A stretch of DNA of 33,365 nucleotides from JAEZVV01 sp036652035 (GTDB lineage Bacteria > Pseudomonadota > Gammaproteobacteria > Burkholderiales > Burkholderiaceae_F): assembly GCA_036652035.1 (NCBI GenBank), contig JAVVWR010000033.1, positions 1 through 33,365 of the forward strand, read 5' to 3'. Shown here one piece after another: positions 15,183 to 22,819 of this stretch (position 1 is its first letter; the number at the start of each line of letters is the position of its first letter). Below the pieces are notes generated by a model. That model ran no database searches, had not been told where the DNA came from, and worked only from the letters and a program-made list of their open reading frames with translations. The position numbers and the translations under genes were made by a program.

Positions 15183-15188
15183 ATTATA
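15183..15188 (-). promoter_or_regulatory. -10 box of the glyA promoter
   Basis: A perfect TATAAT on the minus strand lies 13 nt before the ZTP aptamer, so transcription would start about 6 nt before it. The box overlaps the TAA stop codon of the upstream membrane-protein gene. No good -35 is seen. Confidence 0.65.
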
Positions 15189-16443
15189 GGGCGAGGGCGG
15201 ACACGGCCCCGAGCCCCAGACCCAGCCCCGCCAGCGGCCCAACGAAACCCAGTGCCGCGGCCACGCCCAGACGCGGCGAACCGGCCACACCGACCAGCAC
15301 GGCCTTGAGAACCAGATTGGCCGCCACCGCGATCACCACCGCCCTCATGGCCTCGTGCGAAGCGACCGCGTGGTTGGCATGCAACTGCAGCGCCGACAGC
15401 GTGATCGCATCGACGTCGGTCAAGCCCGAAACCGCCGCCACCGCGTACAAACCCGCCGCACCCAAGCGCGCCGAAACCCAGGCCGTGACCAGCAGAATGC
15501 CGCCATAAGCCGCCGCGAACACCAGCGCCGTGCCGAGCTGGGTCGGGTTCCGGTAGATCTCGCCATCGCCCGCGGCCGTCAGCGCCGAGCGCCGCCAATG
15601 CCAGAGCACGGCGGGCATCGCCGCCAGCAGCGCCACGCCAAAGATCAGAGCCGCCGCATCAGCCAGGCCGGGCGCGACGATCGCCACGATCAGCAGCACG
15701 CGCGCCAGCATGGTGGCATTGGCCAGCAGAATCACGGTCAGCGCCGCCTCGCCGTGCGGGCTGGCGTGGGCGTGACGCGACCACGCCAAGGTGGTCGCCG
15801 TCGAGGACACCAGCCCACCTAACAGCCCGGTCAAGAGCAATCCCTTGCGCGCCAGGGTCAGCCGCCAGGCGATGTAACCCGCCAGGCTCACCCCCGCGAT
15901 CAGCACCACCATCAGCCCGATGCGAAAGGGATTGAGAACGCCGTACGGCCCCCCGGCGCGGTCAGGCAGCAAGGGCAGGACGATGGCCGAGACCGCCGCG
16001 AACTGCAGCACCGAGCGCACGTCCTGCGCCGTGATCTTCTGCGAAAAGCCCTCGATCTCGGCCTTGTAGTAAAGCAGGGCGGTAGTGCCGATGCCCAGGC
16101 CTACCGCCAGCAAGCGGAAACCGAAGAAATTGATCGCCCCCAGAGCAAATACCACCAGGGCAGCGACGATGGTGGTGGTGCCGGAGTCGGCAGCCGTGTG
16201 CCTGGGGTCGGTTGCGTATGCAGCGATCAAGGATGCCGCCACCGCCAGCACCAACGCCGCCATCAGCCAGGCGCTGCCAGTAGCATTCGCGAGTTGGGCC
16301 GCGAGGGTGCCGAGCACTGCGATCAAGGTGAAAGTGCGCACCCCCGCCTTGGTGTCGGGCTTGCGCTCCCGCTCAAGCCCGACCAGCAGACCGAGTGCGG
16401 CGCTCACAACAAAGGTGATGACGAGCGAAAGGGTCGGGTTCAC
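15184..16443 (-). CDS. MgtC/SapB family membrane protein with DUF4010
   Basis: A 419-aa polytopic inner-membrane protein with about ten to twelve hydrophobic helices. The N-terminal domain has the MgtC/SapB pattern ALGLLVGLERERKPDTKAGVRTF (about 16-38, basic-acidic cluster after the first helix), and the C-terminal two thirds match the DUF4010 layout, ending in GLTDVDAITLSALQL and a last pair of helices. The function is unknown; MgtC relatives act in Mg2+ homeostasis, but no transport is proven for this fusion. The start is GTG at 16443 with AGG 10 nt upstream. It lies between the histidine phosphatase and glyA, same strand. Confidence 0.9.
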   Translation of the reverse strand: MNPTLSLVITFVVSAALGLLVGLERERKPDTKAGVRTFTLIAVLGTLAAQLANATGSAWLMAALVLAVAASLIAAYATDPRHTAADSGTTTIVAALVVFALGAINFFGFRLLAVGLGIGTTALLYYKAEIEGFSQKITAQDVRSVLQFAAVSAIVLPLLPDRAGGPYGVLNPFRIGLMVVLIAGVSLAGYIAWRLTLARKGLLLTGLLGGLVSSTATTLAWSRHAHASPHGEAALTVILLANATMLARVLLIVAIVAPGLADAAALIFGVALLAAMPAVLWHWRRSALTAAGDGEIYRNPTQLGTALVFAAAYGGILLVTAWVSARLGAAGLYAVAAVSGLTDVDAITLSALQLHANHAVASHEAMRAVVIAVAANLVLKAVLVGVAGSPRLGVAAALGFVGPLAGLGLGLGAVSALAL

Positions 16444-16510
16444 CCCACCAGCCTAGTCCAGCTGCGAGCCGTCAGGTTGCCCGGCGGCCGATTCGCAACA
16501 GCGGCAGGAA

Positions 16511-17155
16511 CTAGACCACGCTCAGTTCGTCGCGCGATTGCTCGAGGTGAGCGACATCGCCCCACTCGAGAACCGCCAGCGAAAAGGGCTGGGCAGAAAG
16601 CCGCAGCCGATGGATTCCGGCATTGGGCAGCGCGTGCTGGCGCGGGGCGGTCCAGGAGAATCCGGTCGCGACCCGATAGATCGCATCGAGCACGCCGCCG
16701 TGCGCCACCACCGCCACTTGCTCGCCCGCGTGGCGCACCGCGATGACAGACAGCGCCGCGAGCACACGGTCGCGCAGCTGGGCAATCGACTCGCCACCGG
16801 GAACGACCCAGTCGACATCGCGTGACTGATGCCGCGCCCACTCGGTCGGAAAGCGCGCGGCGAGGACCTCGTAGGTCTCGCCCTCGAAAATTCCGTAGCT
16901 GCGCTCGCGCAGACCGGGCTCGAGTTGAAGCGCAAGCCCGTGAGCCGCGGCCAGCGGTGCCGCGGTCTGCGCCGCGCGGGCCAAGTCGCTCGAGATCACC
17001 GCCGCCAAGGGCTCCCGGCGCAGACGATCAGCCACCCGCTGCGCCTGCCACTGACCGCGCTCGGACAGGGCGATGTCGATCGCGCCCTGCAGGCGACCCA
17101 CGGCATTCCACGGCGTTTCGCCGTGGCGGATCAGAATCAGGGTGGTATCAGCCAA
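16511..17155 (-). CDS. Histidine phosphatase family protein (phosphoglycerate mutase-like)
   Basis: A 214-aa cytosolic phosphatase of the branch that forms a phosphohistidine intermediate. LIRHGETPWN (8-17) carries the catalytic His, followed by GRLQGAIDIALSERGQWQA, SSDLARAAQTA, RERSYGIFEGETYEV and the second conserved His in VVAHGGVLDAI. It resembles GpmB/CobC-type enzymes; the substrate is not predictable. The only usable start is a TTG at 17155 that overlaps the end of the PEBP gene by 8 nt; no ATG or GTG precedes the catalytic motif. Expression is therefore probably coupled to the upstream gene. Confidence 0.92.
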   Translation of the reverse strand: MADTTLILIRHGETPWNAVGRLQGAIDIALSERGQWQAQRVADRLRREPLAAVISSDLARAAQTAAPLAAAHGLALQLEPGLRERSYGIFEGETYEVLAARFPTEWARHQSRDVDWVVPGGESIAQLRDRVLAALSVIAVRHAGEQVAVVAHGGVLDAIYRVATGFSWTAPRQHALPNAGIHRLRLSAQPFSLAVLEWGDVAHLEQSRDELSVV

Positions 17156-17774
17156 GGCGTGGATTGAGGGTGTAGATGCCGGTAATGCTGGCCTGAGCCA
17201 GGATGTGTCCTTGCAAGGCAGCCAGTACCTCGGCGCCCTTGAAGGTACCTTCGAGCGGCAGACGGTCGAGGTCGAGCGCGTACAGCGTGAAGACGTAGTG
17301 ATGAACGATCGAGTCGTTCCACGGCGGGCAGGGGCCGTCGTAGCCGTAGTAGTCGCCGCTCATGTCGTGGTCGTCGGCGAACCACGAGGTGTAGTCGTTG
17401 ACGCCCTGACGGGTGCCATTGGCCGAGGCCGGCCCGCCCTTGCCTCGTGGCGTGACTTCCTTGGAAAAACTGCCGGGCTCGATCACGCGCACCTTGGGCG
17501 AGATATCAACCAGCAGCCAGTGGAAGAAGTCGGCGCGCGCAAGGTCAGCCGGAATCTCTCGCCCTTCCTGGTTGACGTCATCAGGCCGGGTCGGAACGTC
17601 GCGGTCGTGACAGACCAATACCAGCGAGCGCGTGCCCTCGGGCAGATCGGTCCAGGCCAGGTGCGGATTGCGGTTGGTCGAGAGCTTGACGTGGTGCGCG
17701 GCATCCTGGACACAGAAAGCGAACTCGCCGGGGATGACGGCATCGTTCTCAAACGAATCACTCCAAAGTCGCAT
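17148..17774 (-). CDS. YbhB/YbcL family PEBP-like protein
   Basis: A 208-aa member of the phosphatidylethanolamine-binding / Raf kinase inhibitor-like family, cytosolic by lack of a signal peptide. Conserved parts are NPHLAWTDLPEGTRSLVLVCHD with the DRDVP motif (about 36-62), FFHWLLVDI, and GYDGPCPPWNDSIVHHYVFTLYALD (about 143-167), which contains the ligand-pocket residues. The bacterial role is unknown. The ATG at 17774 starts 3 nt after the dtd stop, forming a dtd-PEBP-phosphatase run. Confidence 0.94.
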   Translation of the reverse strand: MRLWSDSFENDAVIPGEFAFCVQDAAHHVKLSTNRNPHLAWTDLPEGTRSLVLVCHDRDVPTRPDDVNQEGREIPADLARADFFHWLLVDISPKVRVIEPGSFSKEVTPRGKGGPASANGTRQGVNDYTSWFADDHDMSGDYYGYDGPCPPWNDSIVHHYVFTLYALDLDRLPLEGTFKGAEVLAALQGHILAQASITGIYTLNPRLG

Positions 17775-17777
17775 CGC

Positions 17778-18239
17778 TCACTCCGCAGGGTTGATTTTGG
17801 GTTTGACTTGCAGCCAGAAGGTGACTGGCCCGTCGTTGACAAGCTCGATCTGCATCTCGGCGCCAAAGCACCCGGTCTGGATCTCTGGCACGAGCTTACG
17901 CGAGCCCTCGACAAACTCGTCGAACCGCCGCTGGCCCTCGGCGGGTGGCGCGGCAGGCGTGAAACTGGGACGGGTGCCAGAGTTGGTGTCGGCCGCCAGC
18001 GTGAACTGCGAAACCGCAAGCAAACCGCCGCCAACATCAAGCAGGCTGCGGTTCATGCGGCCGGCCTCGTCGGAAAAGACGCGGTAGTTCGCGAGCTTGA
18101 TGGCGAGCCGTTGGGCTTCGGTGGAGGTATCGCCGCGCTCGGCACAGACCAGGGCCAGCAAGCCGGGGCCGATGGCCCCGACGGTCTCGCCCTCGATCCG
18201 CACTGCGGCGCGCGTCACGCGCTGGATCAAGGCAATCAT
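17778..18239 (-). CDS. dtd: D-aminoacyl-tRNA deacylase
   Basis: DTD hydrolyses D-aminoacyl-tRNAs such as D-Tyr-tRNA(Tyr), a proofreading step that suits its place after tyrS. The 153-aa protein has MIALIQRVTRAAV at the N-terminus, the catalytic SQFTLAADTNSGTRPSF (about 77-93) and the C-terminal VNDGPVTFWL with the Gly-cisPro pair. The SD is weak and a TAAAAT box lies about 9 nt before the ATG, so a leaderless transcript in addition to read-through from tyrS is possible. The gap to tyrS is 48 bp. Confidence 0.97.
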   Translation of the reverse strand: MIALIQRVTRAAVRIEGETVGAIGPGLLALVCAERGDTSTEAQRLAIKLANYRVFSDEAGRMNRSLLDVGGGLLAVSQFTLAADTNSGTRPSFTPAAPPAEGQRRFDEFVEGSRKLVPEIQTGCFGAEMQIELVNDGPVTFWLQVKPKINPAE

Positions 18240-18287
18240 GCGAGCATTTTATGAGCGGCTCGCCAGCGCCCTCTGGCTTCAGGTCAA

Positions 18288-19523
18288 TCAGGTCAAAGAC
18301 ACGCGCGCCCACTTGCGCTTGCCAACCTGAACCACCACCACCGTGCCGGGGGCGATCACGCGTGCGCGGTCCTCGACCTTTTCACCATCGAGCTTGACGC
18401 CGCCCTGCTCGATGTTGCGGTTGGCTTCGGAGGTCGAAGGCACCAGGCCTGCTTGCTTGATCAGCTGCGCGATTCCCATGCCTTTACCCTCGGTGGCAAA
18501 GCTGAACTCGGGAATGTCGTCGGGAATTGCGCCGCCGCGAAAGCGTGCATCGAACTCGGCCTCGGCCGCGTCGGCCGCGGCCGCCGAGTGAAAGCGGGTG
18601 ACCAGTTCCTTGGCGAGCAAAACCTTGATGTCGCGCGGATTGCGGCCTGCGGCGCATTCGCGCTTGAACTGCGCGATCTCGTCGTTGCTGCGCAGAGAAA
18701 GCAGGTCGTACCAGTCCCACATCAGCGCGTCGGAGATCGACATCGCCTTGCCGAACATCTCATTGGGCGCCTCGGTGATGCCGATGTAATTGCCCTTGGA
18801 CTTCGACATTTTCTCGACGCCATCCAAGCCCACCAGCAGCGGCATCGTCAGGATGCACTGCGGCGCCTGGCCGTAGTGGCGCTGCAGCTCGCGGCCGACC
18901 AGCAGGTTGAAGCGCTGGTCGGTGCCGCCGAGTTCGAGGTCGGCCTCGAGCGCGACCGAGTCGTAACCCTGCATCAGCGGATAGAGCAGCTCGTGCATGG
19001 CAATCGGCGCCTGCTCGGCGTAACGCTTGGCGAAGTCTTCGCGCTCAAGCAGGCGGGCGAGCGTGTAGTGGGCGGCAAGCTTGATCATGCCGGCCGTGCC
19101 CAACGTGTCGCACCACTCCGAGTTGTAGCGAATTTCGGTCTTGCTGCGGTCAAGCACCAGCGAAGCTTGATCGAGGTAGGTCTTGGCGTTGACCTCGATC
19201 TGCTCACGCGTGAGCGGCGGGCGGGTAGCGTTACGGCCGGACGGATCGCCGATCGAGGCCGTGAAATCGCCGATCAGGAAGATCACGGTATGACCGAGGT
19301 CTTGCAACTGCCGCAGCTTGTTGAGCACCACGGTGTGGCCGATATGAATGTCGGGCGCGGTCGGGTCGAGCCCGAGCTTGCAGCGCAAGGGCTTACCCGT
19401 GGCATACGACTTGGCCAGCTTCTGCGCAAATTCGGACTCAACCAACAAGGTGTCGACGCCGCGCTTGACCGTGGCCAGGGCGCGTTCAACGTCGGAAGTA
19501 ATGGGAAGCGGCTCGGTGTGCAT
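18288..19523 (-). CDS. tyrS: Tyrosyl-tRNA synthetase
   Basis: A class I aminoacyl-tRNA synthetase that charges tRNA(Tyr), 411 aa. The HIGH signature is at 60-63 (PDIHIGHT), the tyrosine-binding and catalytic region includes FLIGDFTASIGDPSGR and ELGGTDQRFNLL, and KMSKS is at 238-242. A C-terminal S4 RNA-binding domain covers about 350-411 (NRNIEQGGVKLDGEKV). The ATG at 19523 has GGAA 6 nt upstream; an in-frame extension to 19580 lacks an SD. It is divergent from the M23 peptidase gene, with a 124-bp shared promoter region. Confidence 0.98.
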   Translation of the reverse strand: MHTEPLPITSDVERALATVKRGVDTLLVESEFAQKLAKSYATGKPLRCKLGLDPTAPDIHIGHTVVLNKLRQLQDLGHTVIFLIGDFTASIGDPSGRNATRPPLTREQIEVNAKTYLDQASLVLDRSKTEIRYNSEWCDTLGTAGMIKLAAHYTLARLLEREDFAKRYAEQAPIAMHELLYPLMQGYDSVALEADLELGGTDQRFNLLVGRELQRHYGQAPQCILTMPLLVGLDGVEKMSKSKGNYIGITEAPNEMFGKAMSISDALMWDWYDLLSLRSNDEIAQFKRECAAGRNPRDIKVLLAKELVTRFHSAAAADAAEAEFDARFRGGAIPDDIPEFSFATEGKGMGIAQLIKQAGLVPSTSEANRNIEQGGVKLDGEKVEDRARVIAPGTVVVVQVGKRKWARVSLT

Positions 19524-19589
19524 AGTGGATTCCGGGATAGTCCCCCCCCATCCCTGATGAGCGGGGCAGCTGCGGCACAAGGCGGTCCG

Positions 19590-19595
19590 TATAAT
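19590..19595 (+). promoter_or_regulatory. -10 box of the M23 peptidase promoter
   Basis: A perfect TATAAT in the tyrS/peptidase divergent spacer. Transcription would begin near 19602 and run into the peptidase gene. The -35 region is weak. Confidence 0.6.
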
Positions 19596-19647
19596 TGAGA
19601 CTCAGATTAGGGCGCACGAGGTGCGTCTATTTGTTGCCTCGGAGCCT

Positions 19648-21126
19648 ATGTCGCCTGCACAGATTCTAGCCAAGCACCTGCGCCAAGTCGGTCACGACGC
19701 GCGCCGGGGTTTGCGCGTAGCCAGCGCGGTGTGGCGGCGGTTGCCGTCCACGCGCCGCAACCGGATTCAGCTGGGCGGCGTGTTGGCCCTGCTGCCCTTG
19801 TCAGCCGCTATCGCAGCGCTGGCGGCCGCGCCGGTCGCGGTCGATCTCGACAATCTGCCGCAGCAGACGATCACCGAGGCGCATGAACTGCCGCCGCTGG
19901 AAGATCAGATCGCTCGCCTGGCGGGCCGCATCGACACTTTTCTGCGTGAAGCCCGCATTCAACGCGGCGATACGCTGGCCTCGCTCTTTTCCCGCCTCGA
20001 GATCGATGACGCGGAAGCCGCGCGCTTTATCCGCAGCCAGCCCGAAGCCGCTCCCTTGCAGAAATTCGTTCCCGGCCGCTTTGTGCAAGCGCACGTCGGC
20101 CAGGACGGCAAACTGCAATCGCTCAAACTGTTCCTTGGCACCGAGCTCGAAGCCGGCCAGACCAAGGGCAGCCTGCTTCAGCTCGAACGCGTCGCGAGCG
20201 CCCCTCAAGGGTTTCGTCTGAGCGAGCGCCAGTTTGACTACGAACGCCGGGTCGAGATGCGCGCGGGCGAGATCGGCTCGTCGCTGTTTGGCGCCACCGA
20301 TGCCGCTGGCGTGCCCGATTCGATTGCCCAGCAGATGATCGAAGCGCTGGAGAACGAAATCGATTTCCGCCGTGACCTGCGTCGCGGCGACAGCTTCCGC
20401 GCGGTCTACGAAACCCTGCACGCCGCAGGCGAATATTTGCGCCCGGGCCGCCTGCTGGCGATCGAATTCGTCAACGCCGGCAAACGCACGGAAGTATTCT
20501 GGTTTGGCGACGGCAGCCGCAGCGGCGGTTACTACTCGCTCGAAGGCTCGAGCATGCGGCGCAGCTTCCTGCGCACTCCGCTCGAATTCTCCCGGATCAG
20601 CTCGGCCTTCAATCCGCGCCGGGTGCACCCCGTGACCGGCAAGGTGCGCTCGCACCAGGGCACTGACTTCGCCGCGCCGTCGGGCACTCGCATCCGTTCG
20701 GCCTCCGACGGCGTGGTCGTGCGCAAGGCCTACGATGCTCGTGGGTATGGCAACCACATCGAGATCCGCCACGACGCCCAGCGCACCACGCTGTACGGCC
20801 ACATGTCGGCCTTTGCCCCCAACATCAAAGTTGGCATGCGAGTCGGCCAGGGCGATGTGATCGGCTACGTGGGTTCGACCGGGCTGTCGACCGGACCGCA
20901 TTTGCACTACGAGTTCAAGGTCAACGGCGGCCAGGTCAACCCCTTGACCGTCAAGTTGCCCGAATCCAAGACGCTCAACGCCACGCAAGTCGCCCAGTTG
21001 CGAACCAACGTCGGCCCGCTGCAGGAGCGTCTGGCTTTGCTGACGCGAGTCCAGCTCGCTCAGGCGAGCGCCGCCGCGGTCGCCAAGGGTGAAGCCGAAC
21101 CCGCCATTCAGACCGAAACCGAGTGA
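19648..21126 (+). CDS. M23 family peptidoglycan endopeptidase (MepM/Csd3-like)
   Basis: A membrane-anchored zinc endopeptidase that cuts peptidoglycan cross-links. From the ATG at 19648 it is 492 aa: a basic cytoplasmic arm (1-40), one transmembrane helix (41-64), an OapA/LysM-like and Csd3-type N-terminal region (about 85-300), and the LytM/M23 domain (about 315-440) with zinc ligands His336 and Asp340 in SHQGTDF, His385 in LYGHM, and His418/His420 in GPHLHYEF. All catalytic residues are present, so it should be active. A GTG at 19621 with AGGG upstream is an equally possible start and would add 9 residues. It overlaps no gene and is followed 4 nt later by anmK, which fits cell-wall turnover. 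Confidence 0.95.
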   Translation: MSPAQILAKHLRQVGHDARRGLRVASAVWRRLPSTRRNRIQLGGVLALLPLSAAIAALAAAPVAVDLDNLPQQTITEAHELPPLEDQIARLAGRIDTFLREARIQRGDTLASLFSRLEIDDAEAARFIRSQPEAAPLQKFVPGRFVQAHVGQDGKLQSLKLFLGTELEAGQTKGSLLQLERVASAPQGFRLSERQFDYERRVEMRAGEIGSSLFGATDAAGVPDSIAQQMIEALENEIDFRRDLRRGDSFRAVYETLHAAGEYLRPGRLLAIEFVNAGKRTEVFWFGDGSRSGGYYSLEGSSMRRSFLRTPLEFSRISSAFNPRRVHPVTGKVRSHQGTDFAAPSGTRIRSASDGVVVRKAYDARGYGNHIEIRHDAQRTTLYGHMSAFAPNIKVGMRVGQGDVIGYVGSTGLSTGPHLHYEFKVNGGQVNPLTVKLPESKTLNATQVAQLRTNVGPLQERLALLTRVQLAQASAAAVAKGEAEPAIQTETE

Positions 21127-21130
21127 AGCC

Positions 21131-22243
21131 ATGTCCAGCGCAGTGCGCTCGGGCAGTCTTTATATCGGTCTGATGTCGGGCACCAGCCTCGACGGCGTGG
21201 ATGCCGTTGTGGGCGCCTTCGGTCCTTCACAACCCCGCTTCATCGCCCACTCGCATCGCGCATTCACGCCCGAGCTGCGGGACCAGTTGCTGCGTCTGAC
21301 GACCCGCGGCGACGATGAAATCGAGCGCAGCGGCATGGCTGCCCAACACCTCGCCCGCACATACGCGGCCGCGGTCAACGATCTCCTGCTTGAAGCTGGC
21401 ATCAGCGCCAAGGACGTGCAGGCGATCGGTGCTCACGGCCAGACCCTTCGCCACCGCCCCGAGCACGGGTTCACGGTTCAACTCAACGCGCCGGCCCTGC
21501 TCGCCGAGCTCACCGGAATCGCGGTCGTTGCCGATTTCCGCAGCCGCGATCTGGCAGCGGGTGGTCATGGTGCACCTCTGGTGCCAGCGTTTCACGCAGC
21601 CGTTTTCAGCAGCCAGCAGCCTCGCGCTGTAGTCAACATCGGCGGCATCAGCAACATCAGCTTTCTTCCGGCGCAGGATGGCGAAGGGCAAGTCTTCGGC
21701 TTTGACTGTGGCCCCGGCAATCTCTTGCTCGATGCCTGGGCAGCGCTGCATCTGGGCACACCATATGACGCCAACGGCGCCTGGGGCGCCAGCGGGAAAG
21801 TTGATTCCGCCTTGCTCGCCCGCTTACAGACCGACGCTTTCTTTTCCGCTCCGCCACCGAAAAGCACTGGCCGCGAACTGTTCGATCTCGGCTGGCTCAG
21901 ACTGCACATGAAAGATGAAGCCGCCGCCGATGTTCAGGCAAGTTTGGTGGCCTTGACCGCCAGCGGAATCGCTGATGCGATCGAACGCTGGTGCCCACAA
22001 GCCGAGGAAGTGCTGGTGTGTGGCGGTGGCGCGTACAACGGCGCCCTGATGCGTGAACTTGATCGTCGCTGTTCGCCCCGCTCGGTGGCCAGTACCGCGC
22101 AGGCAGGTCTCGCGCCAGAGCATGTCGAGGCTCTCGCCTTTGCCTGGCTGGCCCATGCGCACCGCAGTTGCCAAGCGGGCAATCTGCCGGCCGTGACCGG
22201 CGCTCGCGGGCCGCGAATCTTGGGTGCGCTCTACCCGGCTTGA
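21131..22243 (+). CDS. anmK: Anhydro-N-acetylmuramic acid kinase
   Basis: AnmK phosphorylates and hydrates 1,6-anhydro-MurNAc released during peptidoglycan recycling, giving MurNAc-6-P. The 370-aa protein shows GLMSGTSLDGVDAVV (about 13-27, ATP binding), AHGQTLRHRP, VADFRSRDLAAGGHGAPLVP (catalytic Asp region), NIGGISNISF, FDCGPGNLLLDAW and VCGGGAYN. The start at 21131 is 4 nt after the peptidase stop, so the two are one transcription unit. The usual family length is about 370 aa. Confidence 0.97.
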   Translation: MSSAVRSGSLYIGLMSGTSLDGVDAVVGAFGPSQPRFIAHSHRAFTPELRDQLLRLTTRGDDEIERSGMAAQHLARTYAAAVNDLLLEAGISAKDVQAIGAHGQTLRHRPEHGFTVQLNAPALLAELTGIAVVADFRSRDLAAGGHGAPLVPAFHAAVFSSQQPRAVVNIGGISNISFLPAQDGEGQVFGFDCGPGNLLLDAWAALHLGTPYDANGAWGASGKVDSALLARLQTDAFFSAPPPKSTGRELFDLGWLRLHMKDEAAADVQASLVALTASGIADAIERWCPQAEEVLVCGGGAYNGALMRELDRRCSPRSVASTAQAGLAPEHVEALAFAWLAHAHRSCQAGNLPAVTGARGPRILGALYPA

Positions 22244-22250
22244 TCCACCC

Positions 22251-22292
22251 AGGCAACAAAAAAGGCGCTCGCAAGCGCCTTTTTTGTTGCCT
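22251..22292. terminator. Strong bidirectional terminator between anmK and erpA
   Basis: A 19-bp perfect stem (22251-22269 / 22274-22292) with a CGCA loop. A6 and T6 tracts lie within the arms around the GGCGCT core, so it serves both convergent genes. Confidence 0.96.
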
Positions 22293-22300
22293 GCCAAAGC

Positions 22301-22651
22301 TCAGACCGAGAATGACGAACCGCAACCGCAAGTGGTCGTGGCGTTCGGGTTCTTGATCACGAACTGCGCACCTTCGAGGTCTTCCTTGTAGTCGATCTCG
22401 GCGCCGACCAGGTACTGGTAGCTCATCGAGTCGATCAGCAGAGTCACGCCATTGCGCTCCATGGTCGCATCGTCTTCATTGACCACTTCGTCAAACGTGA
22501 AGCCATACTGGAAACCGGAGCAACCGCCGCCTTGCACGAAGACGCGCAGCTTGAGTTCGGTATTCCCTTCCTCGTCGATCAACTGCTTGACCTTGGCCGC
22601 AGCGGAATCGGTAAAGATGATCGGGGTGGGCATTTCAACGGCTGCGTTCAT
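22301..22651 (-). CDS. erpA: Iron-sulfur cluster insertion protein ErpA
   Basis: ErpA is an A-type carrier that delivers Fe-S clusters to apoproteins. The 116-aa protein has the three conserved cysteines: Cys44 in GGGCSGFQYGF, and Cys108 and Cys110 in TTCGCGSSFSV. The N-terminal segment MPTPIIFTDSAAAKVKQLI is typical. The ATG at 22651 has GGAGG 5 nt upstream. A perfect TATAAT lies 36 nt upstream. Most close relatives also carry erpA next to argC. Confidence 0.97.
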   Translation of the reverse strand: MNAAVEMPTPIIFTDSAAAKVKQLIDEEGNTELKLRVFVQGGGCSGFQYGFTFDEVVNEDDATMERNGVTLLIDSMSYQYLVGAEIDYKEDLEGAQFVIKNPNATTTCGCGSSFSV

Positions 22652-22686
22652 GTCGGCCTCCAGAGGGCGGGGGTATCAGCGTTTGG

Positions 22687-22718
22687 ATTATAGGTGGCGG
22701 CGCCTGGAAATCAGGCGC
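22687..22718 (-). promoter_or_regulatory. erpA promoter with overlapping inverted repeat
   Basis: On the minus strand a perfect TATAAT (22687-22692) precedes erpA. The perfect repeat GCGCCTG-N5-CAGGCGC (22700-22718) covers the -35 position, so it may be an operator. It does not match an IscR site that I can recognise. Confidence 0.5.
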
Positions 22719-22766
22719 GGAACTTTTCGCATATTGCTCCTGATGCGGCGAGTTTCAACCGCAACC

Positions 22767-22788
22767 GGAGCGGGGCTTTTCCCGCTCC
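22767..22788 (-). terminator. Weak terminator of argC
   Basis: An 8-bp stem GGAGCGGG / CCCGCTCC with a 6-nt loop lies 32 nt past the argC stop. The minus-strand tail is only weakly T-rich. Confidence 0.5.
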
Positions 22789-22819
22789 TTCAACGACGCC
22801 GCTTCAGTGCGCAGCACGT

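Noticed and set aside
15012..15183. Glycine riboswitch in the glyA leader
   Set aside because: The conserved glycine aptamer core is missing, whereas all ZTP aptamer elements are present in order.
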